A DNA stretch of 64,000 nt, taken from contig DUCN01000082.1 of assembly GCA_012959805.1 (NCBI GenBank), positions 62,001 through 126,000 of the forward strand, written 5' to 3'. Below, in pieces: positions 8,680 to 17,858 of this stretch. A program made the position numbers and the translations under genes. Position 1 is the first letter of the stretch, and the number at the start of each line of letters is the position of its first letter. The notes beneath the pieces are model-generated. The model had not been told where the DNA came from. It was given only the letters and a program-made list of their open reading frames with translations, and ran no database searches. This DNA is from Myxococcales bacterium. GTDB lineage: Bacteria; Myxococcota_A; UBA9160; UBA4427.

Positions 8680-9138
8680 CTATGCCCAACCCTTTTCATA
8701 GTCTGCACTCATTGCGGGACCCTTTACACGCAGGTGCAGAATCTTCCACTCGCCCTCTTGCTTGATGTAGTCATCGTGGTAGCGCGCGGCCTGCCACTTG
8801 GCTTGATTGCCTTCGTAGAACGTAAAGGGGCCGAAGAAGTACCAGGTGCCCTTGGCGTGGTGGCCATCGTCGTCGATTTCGATGATCGGGTTCATCACCA
8901 TGTGCTGCGTGAAACTCATCATCTTCTGAAAGTTCTCGAACAGCGCTCGAATTTCGGAATGGCCGGTTGCCTTGCCAATGCCTCGGCCTTCCCAGACGGC
9001 GTCTTCTGAAAAAACGGAAACGATGCGATCGGGGTTGTGGTTGTCGTCGCAGATTTCGCAGTAGCGGGCGCGAAGTTGTTTGATGGCTTCAAGATCTTCC
9101 AACCGGGCGATTCGTCTTTCGAGGTCCTCAACGTTCAT
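8680..9138 (-). CDS. SnoaL-like (NTF2-fold) protein
   Basis: 152 residues with the SnoaL-like signature: helix LEDLEAIKQLRARYCEICD, FSEDAVWEG, HMVMNPIIEIDDDGHHAKGTWY, and a C-terminal strand with GEWKILHLRV. The fold covers dehydratases, isomerases (ketosteroid isomerase type) and ring-hydroxylating dioxygenase small-subunit relatives. It is the last gene of a leftward run MATE - MFS/spermidine synthase - SDR - SnoaL with 19-24 bp gaps in its last three genes. The same MATE-SDR-SnoaL order recurs at 45782-48610. A metabolic partner role with the adjacent SDR is inference. Confidence 0.85.
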   Translation of the reverse strand: MNVEDLERRIARLEDLEAIKQLRARYCEICDDNHNPDRIVSVFSEDAVWEGRGIGKATGHSEIRALFENFQKMMSFTQHMVMNPIIEIDDDGHHAKGTWYFFGPFTFYEGNQAKWQAARYHDDYIKQEGEWKILHLRVKGPAMSADYEKGWA

Positions 9139-9157
9139 GGTGTTCGACTCCCTTTGA

Positions 9158-10021
9158 TCAGAGTTTTCGAAGTTGGTTGGACGCTCCTGTACTTCCTTTG
9201 GTCACACCGGAAAATTTCGAGTCTCGGGCGGACGTGCTCGGAAAATGCGTCGAGAGGTTCGGGCCGGAGGCCGTCAGGCCCCCGTCGACGATCAGCTTCT
9301 CACCCGTAACAAACCGCGAGTCATCGCTAGCGAAGAATAAAGCTGCGCCTGCAATATGATCGCCCCGTCCATACTCGGGCCAGGGTTGCGATTTGGCGAA
9401 CACGACGCGTGTTCGCTCCGGATCTCCGCCGTCCGCCAGCGGGGTCGCAATGAAGCCCGGGCAGATGGTGTTCACGCGAATGCGATCGGGGGCCAACTCG
9501 ACGGCCGCCGACATGCTGAGATTGACGACGGCCGCCTTGGCCGCCGAATACACGAGCGGTCCGCCGTCGCCAGAGAGGCCGGCGATCGATGCCGTGTTGA
9601 TGATCGAACCGCCGCTTCCCTGTTGGCGGAGAACTCGAGCTGCATGCTTGATGCCGAGGAAGACCCCCTTGGCCAAGACGTCAAACGTATAATCCCAATC
9701 CTCCACCGATGTCTCGGTCAGCGGTCCGATGGCACCACCAACGCCTGCATTATTGAAGACGACATCCAGGCGGCCAAATCGTTCAACGGCATGGTCGAGC
9801 ATGGCAACGACGTCATCTTCATTGGCCACGTCCGTGCGCGCGAAGGAGATCGAATTTCCGAAGCCCGCACTAGCGGCCTTCTCGAGGGTCGCCGCTCCAG
9901 CTTCGGCGTTGTAGTCCGCCACGACGACCTGGGCACCTTCCTCGGCGAAGCGCATCACGCTCGCGAGCCCCATCCCGCTGGCTCCACCCGTAATGACGGC
10001 GACCTTGCCCTTCAGTCTCAT
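9158..10021 (-). CDS. Short-chain dehydrogenase/reductase
   Basis: Classical NAD(P)-dependent oxidoreductase, 287 residues. The Rossmann cofactor motif TGGASGMG is near residue 12, NNAG follows, and the catalytic Tyr/Lys pair is in YSAAK with an upstream catalytic Ser (INTASIAG). It has a C-terminal extension of about 30 residues beyond the usual VDGG end. It is closely similar in the FDVL-KGVFLGIKHAA region to the SDR at 46323, its counterpart in a second MATE-SDR-SnoaL module. The 19-bp gap to the SnoaL gene implies co-transcription. Confidence 0.92.
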   Translation of the reverse strand: MRLKGKVAVITGGASGMGLASVMRFAEEGAQVVVADYNAEAGAATLEKAASAGFGNSISFARTDVANEDDVVAMLDHAVERFGRLDVVFNNAGVGGAIGPLTETSVEDWDYTFDVLAKGVFLGIKHAARVLRQQGSGGSIINTASIAGLSGDGGPLVYSAAKAAVVNLSMSAAVELAPDRIRVNTICPGFIATPLADGGDPERTRVVFAKSQPWPEYGRGDHIAGAALFFASDDSRFVTGEKLIVDGGLTASGPNLSTHFPSTSARDSKFSGVTKGSTGASNQLRKL

Positions 10022-10044
10022 GGAAGTCTCCTCGCGGAAAGTAG

Positions 10045-12603
10045 TCAGCTTTCTGAAGTCTGGCCGTAGAGCGATTCGAGAGGCTCTCCGACGGGCAGAT
10101 TCATCAAAGCCGGGGAATGTTCTCGGCGGTGTTGCCTCATGGCTTCACGCGCCTTGATGTTTGAATCGAAAAAGGGTTTCCAGGACTTTACCATCGCAAT
10201 TCGCGGTGGGTACCAGGACGCCATTCCGCAGAGATTCTGAATCCTGCATGATTTGCCAATCGACAGTGGCGAGGAGAATTCGAGGTAGAGGTTGTCGTCG
10301 GTGTTGATGATTGCATTCTCGGAGAAGATCTTGACACCGGAAGTCTCGACCCGCAGACGGGACATGAATTTCATCGGGTCGCCGAAATTGGTCCAACTGA
10401 GTTGGCGATTGACATCGGGTTCCGAGATTCTTTCGGCGAGTCGTTCCATGGATAAGTCGATCGAACTGTCACTGCCAACGAGAACCAGATCTGCATATGT
10501 ACTCCACACCGAGACGAATTTGAAGTTTTCGGCAAAGGTGGCCACGATCGATTTGATGTTCTCTTCAGAGAGGGCGACAAGTGGGACCCATTGGCACATG
10601 AGCCCGCCATCGTTGAGTCGTGCACTGGCTTGGGCGTAATAGTCCGTCGTGTAGAGATAGGCGGAACCGGCTGCCCACGGATGGACCGGGTCGGCCGTAA
10701 TGATGTCGAATTTCTGGTTCGTGGTCTTGACGAAATTCCGACCGTCCTGGATGACGACATTGAGTTTGGGGTTATTCAGAACGTCTTCATTGATATGGCG
10801 AAAGAGCGGACCGGCCTCCAGGACAGCCGGCTCGATCTCGACGAGAGTGATGTCATCGATGCCGTGATGCGTGGACACCGCGCCGAGGGTGACGCCGGAG
10901 CCGTATCCGATGATTAGAGCCGACTTTGGGTCCGGGTGGAGCAGGGCGGGCACGTGGCCTAACAGCAATTGATGCGCCATGTCCGGTGGATTGTCCGTCG
11001 CGACAATCTTTCCATTGACGATGATTGCTCGTGTTCCTCGTTCGTATTGCTCATGGCCGCCATCGATTACGGCAACCGTCGAGCTATGACCCTCCTGGTA
11101 GAAGGCCAGCTTGATACTGGTTAGATCCTGGAACGCGTCACCGGCAGTCCGGACGTAGATCTCAAGCCGATCGTGTCGAAAAATGGCGAGATCTCTCACA
11201 TTCCATTGGGGGACCAGAATAGGGCCAACGACAACACCTGCGAGGGCAAGAACCGCGGTCGCGGGTACAGCGATTGATCGGGTCGGGGCGTGAGCTGCCC
11301 AGGCTGACGCGAGTACGATCAGTGAGTACCCGATGGCGAGAAAGGAGGCGAATAACATTCCGTCCTGAAGGCCAAGGGTTGGAATCAGGAGGAAGCCCGC
11401 CGAGAGCGAGCCGAGGATGGATCCGATCGTGTTGAGTCCGAGCGTGTCGCCCACCGACGCGCCGAACTTTCGAACCAGCCGGGCGCGCGCCTGGCTGGCA
11501 ACCGGGAAGGCAATGCCCATGAAGATCGAGGGAATGAGCATGACCGCGAATGCGCTCAACGCTGAAGTTCCAAAGGTGATCTGCTCGGTGTTGTTGTAGA
11601 CGATGAGGTTCAGCCAGACGACGAGGGTCGGCACGCGTGGAATGAGCTGCGTCGAGATCAGACTGGTTGCGCCGATCCCGAAGAGCACGACTCCGAACTG
11701 CACGCTCTCATTGATCTTGCGCAGGGGAAAGGTGGCGTGGATCCAACTCCCGATCCAGATACCCGCGAGAAAGGCAGCAAGCATGATCGTGAAGCTATAG
11801 GTGGTGCTTCCGATCGTGGTGCTCATCGCTCGTGTCCACATGACTTCGAGACTGAGAGCGGTAAAGCCGGAGACGCCTGTTCCAATGAAGGCAAGGCGGA
11901 GCGGGAGGGTCCCGAGATCCCTCGATTCGGATTGAAGTTCTGGCTCGGCGATCGGCAGGTCATTGTCGGTCGCTCGGCGGCGTGTCACGAGGTCGACGGC
12001 GATTGCGAGAGCGCCGATCAAGAGGTTTGCGGAGACGGCGACGGACTGGGTCGCCGAAGCGCCAAGCTGGGGCAATAGAACGAACCCCGCGGTCAGCGCG
12101 CCGGCGGCCGCGCCGAGAGTGTTGATTCCGTAGAGCAGGGAGAGTCGCGTGCCCAATTCGCCATGTGCGTGGACCATGAACCGAATCAAGACGGGCAGCG
12201 TTGCGCCCATGAAAATGGTTGGCAGCACCAATACGCCGAACGCAAAGATGAAGCGCATGGTGTTCAGAAAGGGCGTGACACCGCCGGCTTCGTGCGCAGC
12301 GCTGACGTAGTAGTTGTCGACGCCTTGTAGGAGGCCTGGTAGCAGGACGGCGAAGATCGCGATGGCGACTTCCAGGGCGCCATAGACCGCGAGGGGTCGC
12401 GCCATGCGCTCCGACAACCGTCCCGCAAGAAAGCCACCAATCGCGAGGCCGCCCATGAAGGAAGCCAAGACGATGCTGGTGGCCTGGAAACTGGCGCCGA
12501 AGATCAGGGAGAGGTCACGCAGCCAGGTGACCTGATAGACCAACGCCGTCGCGCCGGAGAAAAAGAAGAGCCCGTAGGCGACGAGTCGGGCGACGGTCTG
12601 CAT
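10045..12603 (-). CDS. Membrane MFS-like / spermidine synthase fusion protein
   Basis: About 852 residues. The N-terminal ~480 residues are polytopic, with many hydrophobic segments (first: LFFFSGATALVYQVTWLRDL). The C-terminal part is a class I methyltransferase-like spermidine synthase domain (ALIIGYGSGVTLGAV, then IDDITLVEIEPAVLEA and FDIITADPVHPWA). Such fusions are widespread in bacteria and their product is rarely known; aminopropyl transfer is assumed from homology only. The ATG at 12603 follows GAGAGAAAA and starts directly at the first membrane segment. The open frame 99 bp longer at the 5' side is unlikely to be used. It ends 23 bp before the SDR start. Confidence 0.88.
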   Translation of the reverse strand: MQTVARLVAYGLFFFSGATALVYQVTWLRDLSLIFGASFQATSIVLASFMGGLAIGGFLAGRLSERMARPLAVYGALEVAIAIFAVLLPGLLQGVDNYYVSAAHEAGGVTPFLNTMRFIFAFGVLVLPTIFMGATLPVLIRFMVHAHGELGTRLSLLYGINTLGAAAGALTAGFVLLPQLGASATQSVAVSANLLIGALAIAVDLVTRRRATDNDLPIAEPELQSESRDLGTLPLRLAFIGTGVSGFTALSLEVMWTRAMSTTIGSTTYSFTIMLAAFLAGIWIGSWIHATFPLRKINESVQFGVVLFGIGATSLISTQLIPRVPTLVVWLNLIVYNNTEQITFGTSALSAFAVMLIPSIFMGIAFPVASQARARLVRKFGASVGDTLGLNTIGSILGSLSAGFLLIPTLGLQDGMLFASFLAIGYSLIVLASAWAAHAPTRSIAVPATAVLALAGVVVGPILVPQWNVRDLAIFRHDRLEIYVRTAGDAFQDLTSIKLAFYQEGHSSTVAVIDGGHEQYERGTRAIIVNGKIVATDNPPDMAHQLLLGHVPALLHPDPKSALIIGYGSGVTLGAVSTHHGIDDITLVEIEPAVLEAGPLFRHINEDVLNNPKLNVVIQDGRNFVKTTNQKFDIITADPVHPWAAGSAYLYTTDYYAQASARLNDGGLMCQWVPLVALSEENIKSIVATFAENFKFVSVWSTYADLVLVGSDSSIDLSMERLAERISEPDVNRQLSWTNFGDPMKFMSRLRVETSGVKIFSENAIINTDDNLYLEFSSPLSIGKSCRIQNLCGMASWYPPRIAMVKSWKPFFDSNIKAREAMRQHRREHSPALMNLPVGEPLESLYGQTSES

Positions 12604-12786
12604 CAGCGTATTTTCTCTCAGCCGGGCGTGGGCTGCAAGCGATGTGAGCGGCAGTCTGTGGAACGTTGCCGCGCTGCCGAAACATGCGCTCGAGCTGCGC
12701 ATCTCTTTCGTACGAGCTGGATCCGAAATCTTTCAATTGGCGACATGCGAGTCGTCGTCAATCAGCAGAGGCAGCGATAGATCGAA

Positions 12787-14154
12787 TCAGAACTCGATTT
12801 TCTTCCACTTTCCGCCACGGAATCGGATGAGAAGCATGCTGGCTTTGACAATGTAGTCGACGATCAGGGCCGCAAAAATCCATTCGACGGAATAATCCAA
12901 CCAAAGAAATATCGCGGCCACCGAGCCCCGCACGATGACGAGGCCGGTGATGGTCGTCATTAGGGGGAAACGCGTATCTCCGGCACCCCGGAGTGCGCCG
13001 CCGAGGGTGAACTCGATGGCCATGAGCGGCTGCATCGCGCCAAGGATATAGATGAAGACGACTGTGAGGCGGATGACTTCGACGTCATCGATCATGAAGC
13101 GCGCGATCGGTTCGGCAAAGAGGATGATGAGCGCGCCCAATACAACCATGCAGCCGACGGAAAGAGTGAGCGCGCGCCAACCGCTATGGGCGGCGCCGTC
13201 GGGATCCTGGGCACCGAGCCGCTGTCCGACATGGGTCGAAGCGGCGATCGAGAAACCGAAGCCCACCACGAAGGAGAAAGACAGGATCTGTACTCCGATT
13301 CCGTATGCGGCGTAGGGCGCGGTTCCGTAGAACGAGACGATCCAGAGAAAGAGGAGGAAGCCCAATTGTACGGCGCCCTGTTCGAGGCCGGAGGGCGTTC
13401 CGATCCGGATGAGTTTTCGAAGTCTTCGGCTGGAGAAGGATCGGGCCCTCGTATACGAAATGCGAAACCAGCCTCTTAGCCAGAAAAGGATCGATAGGAT
13501 CGCTCCGAGAGTGAATGCCACACCGGTCGCGATGGCCGCGCCTTTCACGCCGAGTTGCGGCGCACCGAGTCGACCATAAACCAGGGCGTAGACCAGAATG
13601 ACGTTCACGACGTTCGTGACGGCGCCGAGCCAGAGTGGGGTCAGCGTGTCGCCGGCTGCACGAATCGCGGTGCCTAGAATCATGGAGATTGCAAATGAGA
13701 CGTTGAAAAAGCTCAGATAGAAGATGAAGTCTGAAGCTTGGGAGATCGTGTCGGCTTCGAGTCGAAAGAGCGACGCCAGGCTGTCGGAGAAGAGCACTCC
13801 AGGGACCGACAAGAGCAGGCCCATCGCCGCGCCGCCCAGGACCGAAAGCTTGGTCACTCGCTCGGCTTCATCGCGATCGTTCGCACCCCAGGCGCGCGCC
13901 ACCAGGGCCGTGGTGCCCGCGGACATGGCCATGATCACGGCCTGGAAAACGAAGAAGATGCGATTGCCGGTGGTGACTGCCGCCACAGCCCCCGCGCCCA
14001 GGGACCCTACGATCTTGATGTCGACCATGGCAACGGTCGAGAAGAGAAGATTCCCGACGACGGCGGGCCAGGCGAGTCGCAGGATGCCGGGGGCCTGTTC
14101 CGTCCTGGGTTCACCCATTTCGGTTTCGCTTTCTCCGAGGTTTGACGATGGCAT
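12787..14154 (-). CDS. MATE-family efflux transporter
   Basis: 455 residues with about twelve hydrophobic segments in two homologous halves (VDIKIVGSLGAGAVAAVTTGNRIF... and VGFGFSIAASTHVGQRLGAQ). These are cation-coupled exporters of organic cations, drugs and metabolites in the inner membrane. The C-terminal signature ILGAMQPLMAIEF..GGALRGAGDTRFP is shared almost word for word with the MATE gene at 47222, its paralogue. It heads the leftward cluster that continues with the spermidine synthase fusion, SDR and SnoaL, so it may export their product. The 290 bp upstream (14155-14444) is a divergent promoter region without a recognisable gene. Confidence 0.93.
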   Translation of the reverse strand: MPSSNLGESETEMGEPRTEQAPGILRLAWPAVVGNLLFSTVAMVDIKIVGSLGAGAVAAVTTGNRIFFVFQAVIMAMSAGTTALVARAWGANDRDEAERVTKLSVLGGAAMGLLLSVPGVLFSDSLASLFRLEADTISQASDFIFYLSFFNVSFAISMILGTAIRAAGDTLTPLWLGAVTNVVNVILVYALVYGRLGAPQLGVKGAAIATGVAFTLGAILSILFWLRGWFRISYTRARSFSSRRLRKLIRIGTPSGLEQGAVQLGFLLFLWIVSFYGTAPYAAYGIGVQILSFSFVVGFGFSIAASTHVGQRLGAQDPDGAAHSGWRALTLSVGCMVVLGALIILFAEPIARFMIDDVEVIRLTVVFIYILGAMQPLMAIEFTLGGALRGAGDTRFPLMTTITGLVIVRGSVAAIFLWLDYSVEWIFAALIVDYIVKASMLLIRFRGGKWKKIEF

Positions 14155-14444
14155 GGGTTTCCCGGCCGCCCAAGCCTGATCGGTCGGCCGGCGGTTGAGT
14201 GAAGAAGCGTTGGAGCGCGATGGGTGAATCGGGCACGCTAGCGAGTCGTGTCAGCCGGCGAAAGAGACGCGCTGTGTCTGGAGGAGGACTCCGAGCTCTC
14301 GCTGTAACTTTTGCGTTAGGTCGAGCGAGACGAGTTCATGGTTGTTGATTCTTGGTCTCGAAAGAGTGTGGTTTGGATCATATCGTCAATGAAGTGGAGT
14401 AGAATGATCAAGGAAGTTCTGAATCTCGGTTGGAGGGGACGATT

Positions 14445-15806
14445 GTGGCCACAGCCTTTCTGCAAGAGATGATGTCATCGCTCGACGGAGGTGTGTCGGG
14501 AGAGGGTGAGCCCATTGTCGTCGAGGGGCGTGGATCGCTGCCTTCGTATTTCGACGTCACAGGACTGGCGACGGCGTCCATCGGTGCCGCCGGTCTTCTT
14601 CTCGCGAAGCTCTCCTCTCGGGATTCAGATGTTCCGCCGCGGGTGTGTGTTGATCAGCGGCTGGCCTCTCACTGGTTTGGCATGGCGCTGCGTCCCTCGG
14701 GTTGGGAGCTTCCCTCGGTTTGGGATGATTTGGCCGGGGTTTTTCAAGCGAATGATGGATGGATTCGCCTTCACACGAACGCCCCCGCTCATCGTGCAGC
14801 TGCTCTGGTGGCCGTTGGTTGCGATGCGAATCGGGCAGCTGTGGAAGCGGCGGTTTCGGGTTGGTCGGCCGAGGCGCTGGAGAGCGCGGTTGTTGCGGCG
14901 GGCGGCTGTGCCGCTGTCATGCGAAGCATCGAGCAGTGGCATGAGCATCCACAGGGGCGGGCGGTCGCGCAGACGCCGCTTGTGCTCTGGAAACATGTGC
15001 CTATCGAAGCGAAGGCGGTTGATTCTCACGATCCGTCTCACCCGCTCGCGGGAGTTCGCGTACTGGACCTAACACGTGTGTTGGCCGGACCCGTCGGCAG
15101 TCGTTTTTTGGCGGCGTACGGGGCGGAAGTCTTGAGGATCGACCCACCGCAATGGGATGAACCGGGGGTGGTTCCCGAAGTTACGCTGGGGAAACGATGT
15201 GCAGGGCTAGACTTGAAGAATTCGTCTGATCGCAAGATATTTGAGGGACTGCTCCGGGGAGCCGATGTTTTCCTTCATGGCTATTGGGCGGATGCGCTCG
15301 CGGGCCTCGGTTACGACGATGAAGTCCTGCGAAATCTGAACCCAGATCTGATTGACGTATCACTCAATGCCTATGGTTGGGCCGGGGAGTGGCGCAACCG
15401 TCGCGGCTTCGACAGTCTGGTGCAGATGAGTTCGGGTATCGCGGACCTAGGCATGAAAGAATCGGGAACTCCGGGACCGAAGCCTCTTCCGGTACAAGCT
15501 CTTGATCACGCAACCGGATATCTGCTCGCCGCCTCAGTGCTTTCGGGTCTGCTTCGACGAGGGAAGGGCGAAGCCTGCTCCGCGAAACTCTCGCTCGCTC
15601 GCGTCGCCCATCTTCTCATCAAGACTAGGCGTTCGGAAATCGGCTCCGAATTTGCACCTGCCGCGGACGAAGAGATCGATCCAAGACCAGAGGAGACGGC
15701 CTGGGGCCCCGCTCGGCGTGTTCGTTGGCCCCTTGAAGTCGAGGAAACCCGAGCGGCTTGGCCATATCCGGCAACCCGATTACGGAGTGCCCGTCCGGAA
15801 TGGTGA
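14445..15806 (+). CDS. Type III (CaiB/BaiF) CoA-transferase, two-part
   Basis: 453 residues. The second half carries the family signature GVRVLDLTRVLAGP (from about residue 200), AYGAEVLRIDPP, and LDHATGYLLAA with the likely active-site Asp. The first ~190 residues (FDVTGLATASIGAAGLLLA, then HWFGMALRPSGW) look like a degenerate second CaiB-type half, a layout seen in some long family members. The enzymes move CoA between carboxylates; the acids are unknown. The GTG at 14445 has GGAGGGG ahead of it. It is divergent from the MATE gene at 12787. Confidence 0.85.
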   Translation: MATAFLQEMMSSLDGGVSGEGEPIVVEGRGSLPSYFDVTGLATASIGAAGLLLAKLSSRDSDVPPRVCVDQRLASHWFGMALRPSGWELPSVWDDLAGVFQANDGWIRLHTNAPAHRAAALVAVGCDANRAAVEAAVSGWSAEALESAVVAAGGCAAVMRSIEQWHEHPQGRAVAQTPLVLWKHVPIEAKAVDSHDPSHPLAGVRVLDLTRVLAGPVGSRFLAAYGAEVLRIDPPQWDEPGVVPEVTLGKRCAGLDLKNSSDRKIFEGLLRGADVFLHGYWADALAGLGYDDEVLRNLNPDLIDVSLNAYGWAGEWRNRRGFDSLVQMSSGIADLGMKESGTPGPKPLPVQALDHATGYLLAASVLSGLLRRGKGEACSAKLSLARVAHLLIKTRRSEIGSEFAPAADEEIDPRPEETAWGPARRVRWPLEVEETRAAWPYPATRLRSARPEW

Positions 15807-15855
15807 GCCGTCTTTCGTGGCTGGGCGCCGTGTCAGACCCACGAGTGCGTTAGGC

Positions 15856-16335
15856 CTAAACGCTTTCGACGTAGCGAGGGACGGCGGCTTTGTAGACGTC
15901 TTCCCATTCCGCTCGTGCACCGACAAGAACCGCTTCGAACACATCGAGATGGGCATGCCAGCCCGCACCGGTCTGTTGGACTTCTTTCAGGCCTTGTCTT
16001 GCATGTGTCAATCGGAGATGAGTTCCCTCTGCAGTTTCGCTGAGTTCGAAGAGTACGGTTGAAGAAATGTCGGGTTCGCCCCATTCGAACTCGAGCACAT
16101 TTAGCGGGGAGAAAAGCAGGATGCGACCCCCGGCCTGATCCTCGCCGTCAAAGTCGATCTTGAATGAACCTCCGACTCGCGCATCGATCTCGACAGTCCC
16201 CAACCACTCGAGGAGTTTGCCCGGCGATATCAGCGCGTCCCAGACTTCGGGGCGCGACGCGACATAGTCGCGCTCCATCACGAGGGAATACGTCTCGCCA
16301 ACTTTCTCGACCTGACCGACCGGTTGGTCCTTCAC
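15856..16335 (-). CDS. AHSA1/SRPBCC-domain protein
   Basis: 159 residues with the activator-of-Hsp90-ATPase-like SRPBCC pattern (ERDYVASRPEVWDALISPGKLLEWLG, then RVGGSFKIDF, VLEFEWGEP and a C-terminal HAHLDVFEAVLVG helix). The GTG start at 16335 overlaps the TGA of the upstream ArsR frame (GTGA), the usual ArsR-SRPBCC operon arrangement. In such pairs the SRPBCC protein often binds a ligand or is controlled by the ArsR protein; that is family knowledge. Its expression may suffer from the stop codon in the upstream ArsR gene. Confidence 0.88.
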   Translation of the reverse strand: MKDQPVGQVEKVGETYSLVMERDYVASRPEVWDALISPGKLLEWLGTVEIDARVGGSFKIDFDGEDQAGGRILLFSPLNVLEFEWGEPDISSTVLFELSETAEGTHLRLTHARQGLKEVQQTGAGWHAHLDVFEAVLVGARAEWEDVYKAAVPRYVESV

Positions 16336-16664
16336 TTCTTCCCCCTTCTCGTCTTCCGCGGCTTTTGGCGACTCACCAAAAGCGTGTCGAGCGCATCGAG
16401 GCGTTTCTGCCAGAATTTCTGATTTCGATCGAGCCAGAGTTCGATCTCGTGCAGAGGTTTGGGTGTGAGCGAATAGATGCGGCGCTGCGCATCGGTTGGA
16501 CTCGCGACAAGGCCTCCATCTCGAAGACTCCGTAGGTGTCGAGCGATCGCGGGCTGGGAGATTTCGAATCGCTCGCAGAGTTCCCCCACGCTTCGATCGC
16601 TCTTAAAGAGGAGGTCGGTGTTTTCTCAGCGGGTTGGATCGTCGAGCGCTTGGAATGCGTCCAT
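16332..16664 (-). pseudogene. ArsR-family regulator with an in-frame TGA at codon 13
   Basis: From the ATG at 16664 the frame reads MDAFQALDDPTR then TGA (16628-16626). In the same frame it continues with ENTDLLFKSDRSVGELCERF and the full winged helix (ISQPAIARHLRSLRDGGLV, RRIYSLTP) to a stop at 16332. Canonical relatives read DDPTRR here, so a single CGA-to-TGA change would explain it. A GTG at 16589 could reinitiate a shorter 85-residue protein that keeps the recognition helix but loses helix 1. I cannot decide between a nonsense pseudogene, reinitiation, or a strain-specific error. It is coupled by overlap to the SRPBCC gene. Confidence 0.8.
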
Positions 16665-16673
16665 ATCAATATC

Positions 16674-16679
16674 ATTATA
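16674..16679 (-). promoter_or_regulatory. Probable -10 box for the ArsR/SRPBCC operon
   Basis: On the minus strand an exact TATAAT lies nine bases before the ATG at 16664, inside an AT-rich tract (16660-16700) that stands out in this GC-rich DNA. No convincing -35 is seen. The short distance means a very short leader, or a start downstream of this ATG. Confidence 0.4.
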
Positions 16680-16831
16680 TAAGCAATGGTGTATATAGTA
16701 AGAGGCAATGCGGTCTCTGCCTGCGGGCTCGATTGGCAGTCGAGATCTGAGAGGTTCCCCACCTCCTGCTAGACTCGGGGACGCCATCCACGAGATGTTG
16801 ACCGGCATCGAGCGATGCGAGGGAGTGCATA

Positions 16832-17788
16832 ATGGATCGATTCATGAGCCATCATCATCTGGCGAGAGACAGTCGCTTTAAACGCACGGACAATCGCAAT
16901 CAACTGATGCAGTCGATCCCGGAAGACGTGACGGAAATCGTTCGCATCTTTGAAAAGATTGCTCCCAAGATTCGTGAACGACTTGCCGGGACGGAGCTCG
17001 AAGCCGTTTATGATGATCTCGGTCCGGGATTTCAATTCTTGATTGCATCCGGTGGACGCCAATCGAAGGGCGGTCACAGCCCACTCCAAGTCAAGACTCA
17101 GCTCCACGGAATTTTTGTCGGTGAGATGCAGGCTCTGGAAGCAGCGGGGCGAACGGTCTGGGATTTTCCGGACTCGCCGTGGGAATTCAGGATGAATATG
17201 GCGCGGCAATGCTGGGATGAAGCTCGCCACGTCCAGACTTTTGAAAAGCTGATCGACCACGTCGGTGGCGAGGTCGGGCAATATCCCGAGAGCACTTTCT
17301 TGTTCGAGACTTCATGTCATGCTGATCCCGTGTTGAGGGTCACCGGCGTGAATCGCTGCTTGGAGGGGCTTGCCTGTGATGCATTCAGGTCTCTGATCGA
17401 ATACGGCAAGGCCATCGATGATTTGAAGATCTCGCAGTCGATCGATTTTGTACTCGCCGATGAATTGACACATGTGCGATTCGGCAGCGAGTGGTCCCGA
17501 GAATTCACCAGCGGCGATCCCGACCGAGCGAAACGGGCCAAGGACTTTCAGCGGGAGACCGAACAAGCATTTTCGTTTACGGGTCGCCAACTCGCTCGCG
17601 AAGAGCGGCTCGAGGCGGGCTTTACCGAAGAAGAACTCGATGAGATTGAGCGCATCGACGCGAAACTGCCAAAGCGTGAGATCCTTGTCGAAGCGGCCGA
17701 AATCCTGCGCGATCGACATCGTGCCCGCGGTCGTGGCGAAACGCTTTCGCAATATCAGGGTCCGGCATCGGATGAATCGAACCCATAG
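16832..17788 (+). CDS. Ferritin-like (DUF455-type) protein
   Basis: 318 residues. Metal-ligand-like spacing is visible in a four-helix arrangement: HGIFVGEMQALEAAGRT (about 89-105), then MARQCWDEARHVQTFEKL, and later VLADELTHVRFGSEW. These E..H and DE..H patterns match the diiron ferritin-like superfamily, and DUF455 is the nearest family I recall. The function is unknown; oxidase or hydroxylase chemistry would be a guess. No signal peptide. The start has GAGGGAG ahead of the ATG. It stands alone and ends 70 bp before the convergent dipeptidase gene. Confidence 0.75.
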   Translation: MDRFMSHHHLARDSRFKRTDNRNQLMQSIPEDVTEIVRIFEKIAPKIRERLAGTELEAVYDDLGPGFQFLIASGGRQSKGGHSPLQVKTQLHGIFVGEMQALEAAGRTVWDFPDSPWEFRMNMARQCWDEARHVQTFEKLIDHVGGEVGQYPESTFLFETSCHADPVLRVTGVNRCLEGLACDAFRSLIEYGKAIDDLKISQSIDFVLADELTHVRFGSEWSREFTSGDPDRAKRAKDFQRETEQAFSFTGRQLAREERLEAGFTEEELDEIERIDAKLPKREILVEAAEILRDRHRARGRGETLSQYQGPASDESNP

Positions 17789-17858
17789 GCCCCATAGAAC
17801 GCTTCACTACGCATGATCGGATGCGGGACAAGAAGGCCTCCATCGCGAGCGCGGGTGC

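Noticed and set aside
9356-10069. Plus-strand open frame of 237 codons
   Set aside because: Antisense to the SDR at 9158, which has complete catalytic and cofactor motifs.
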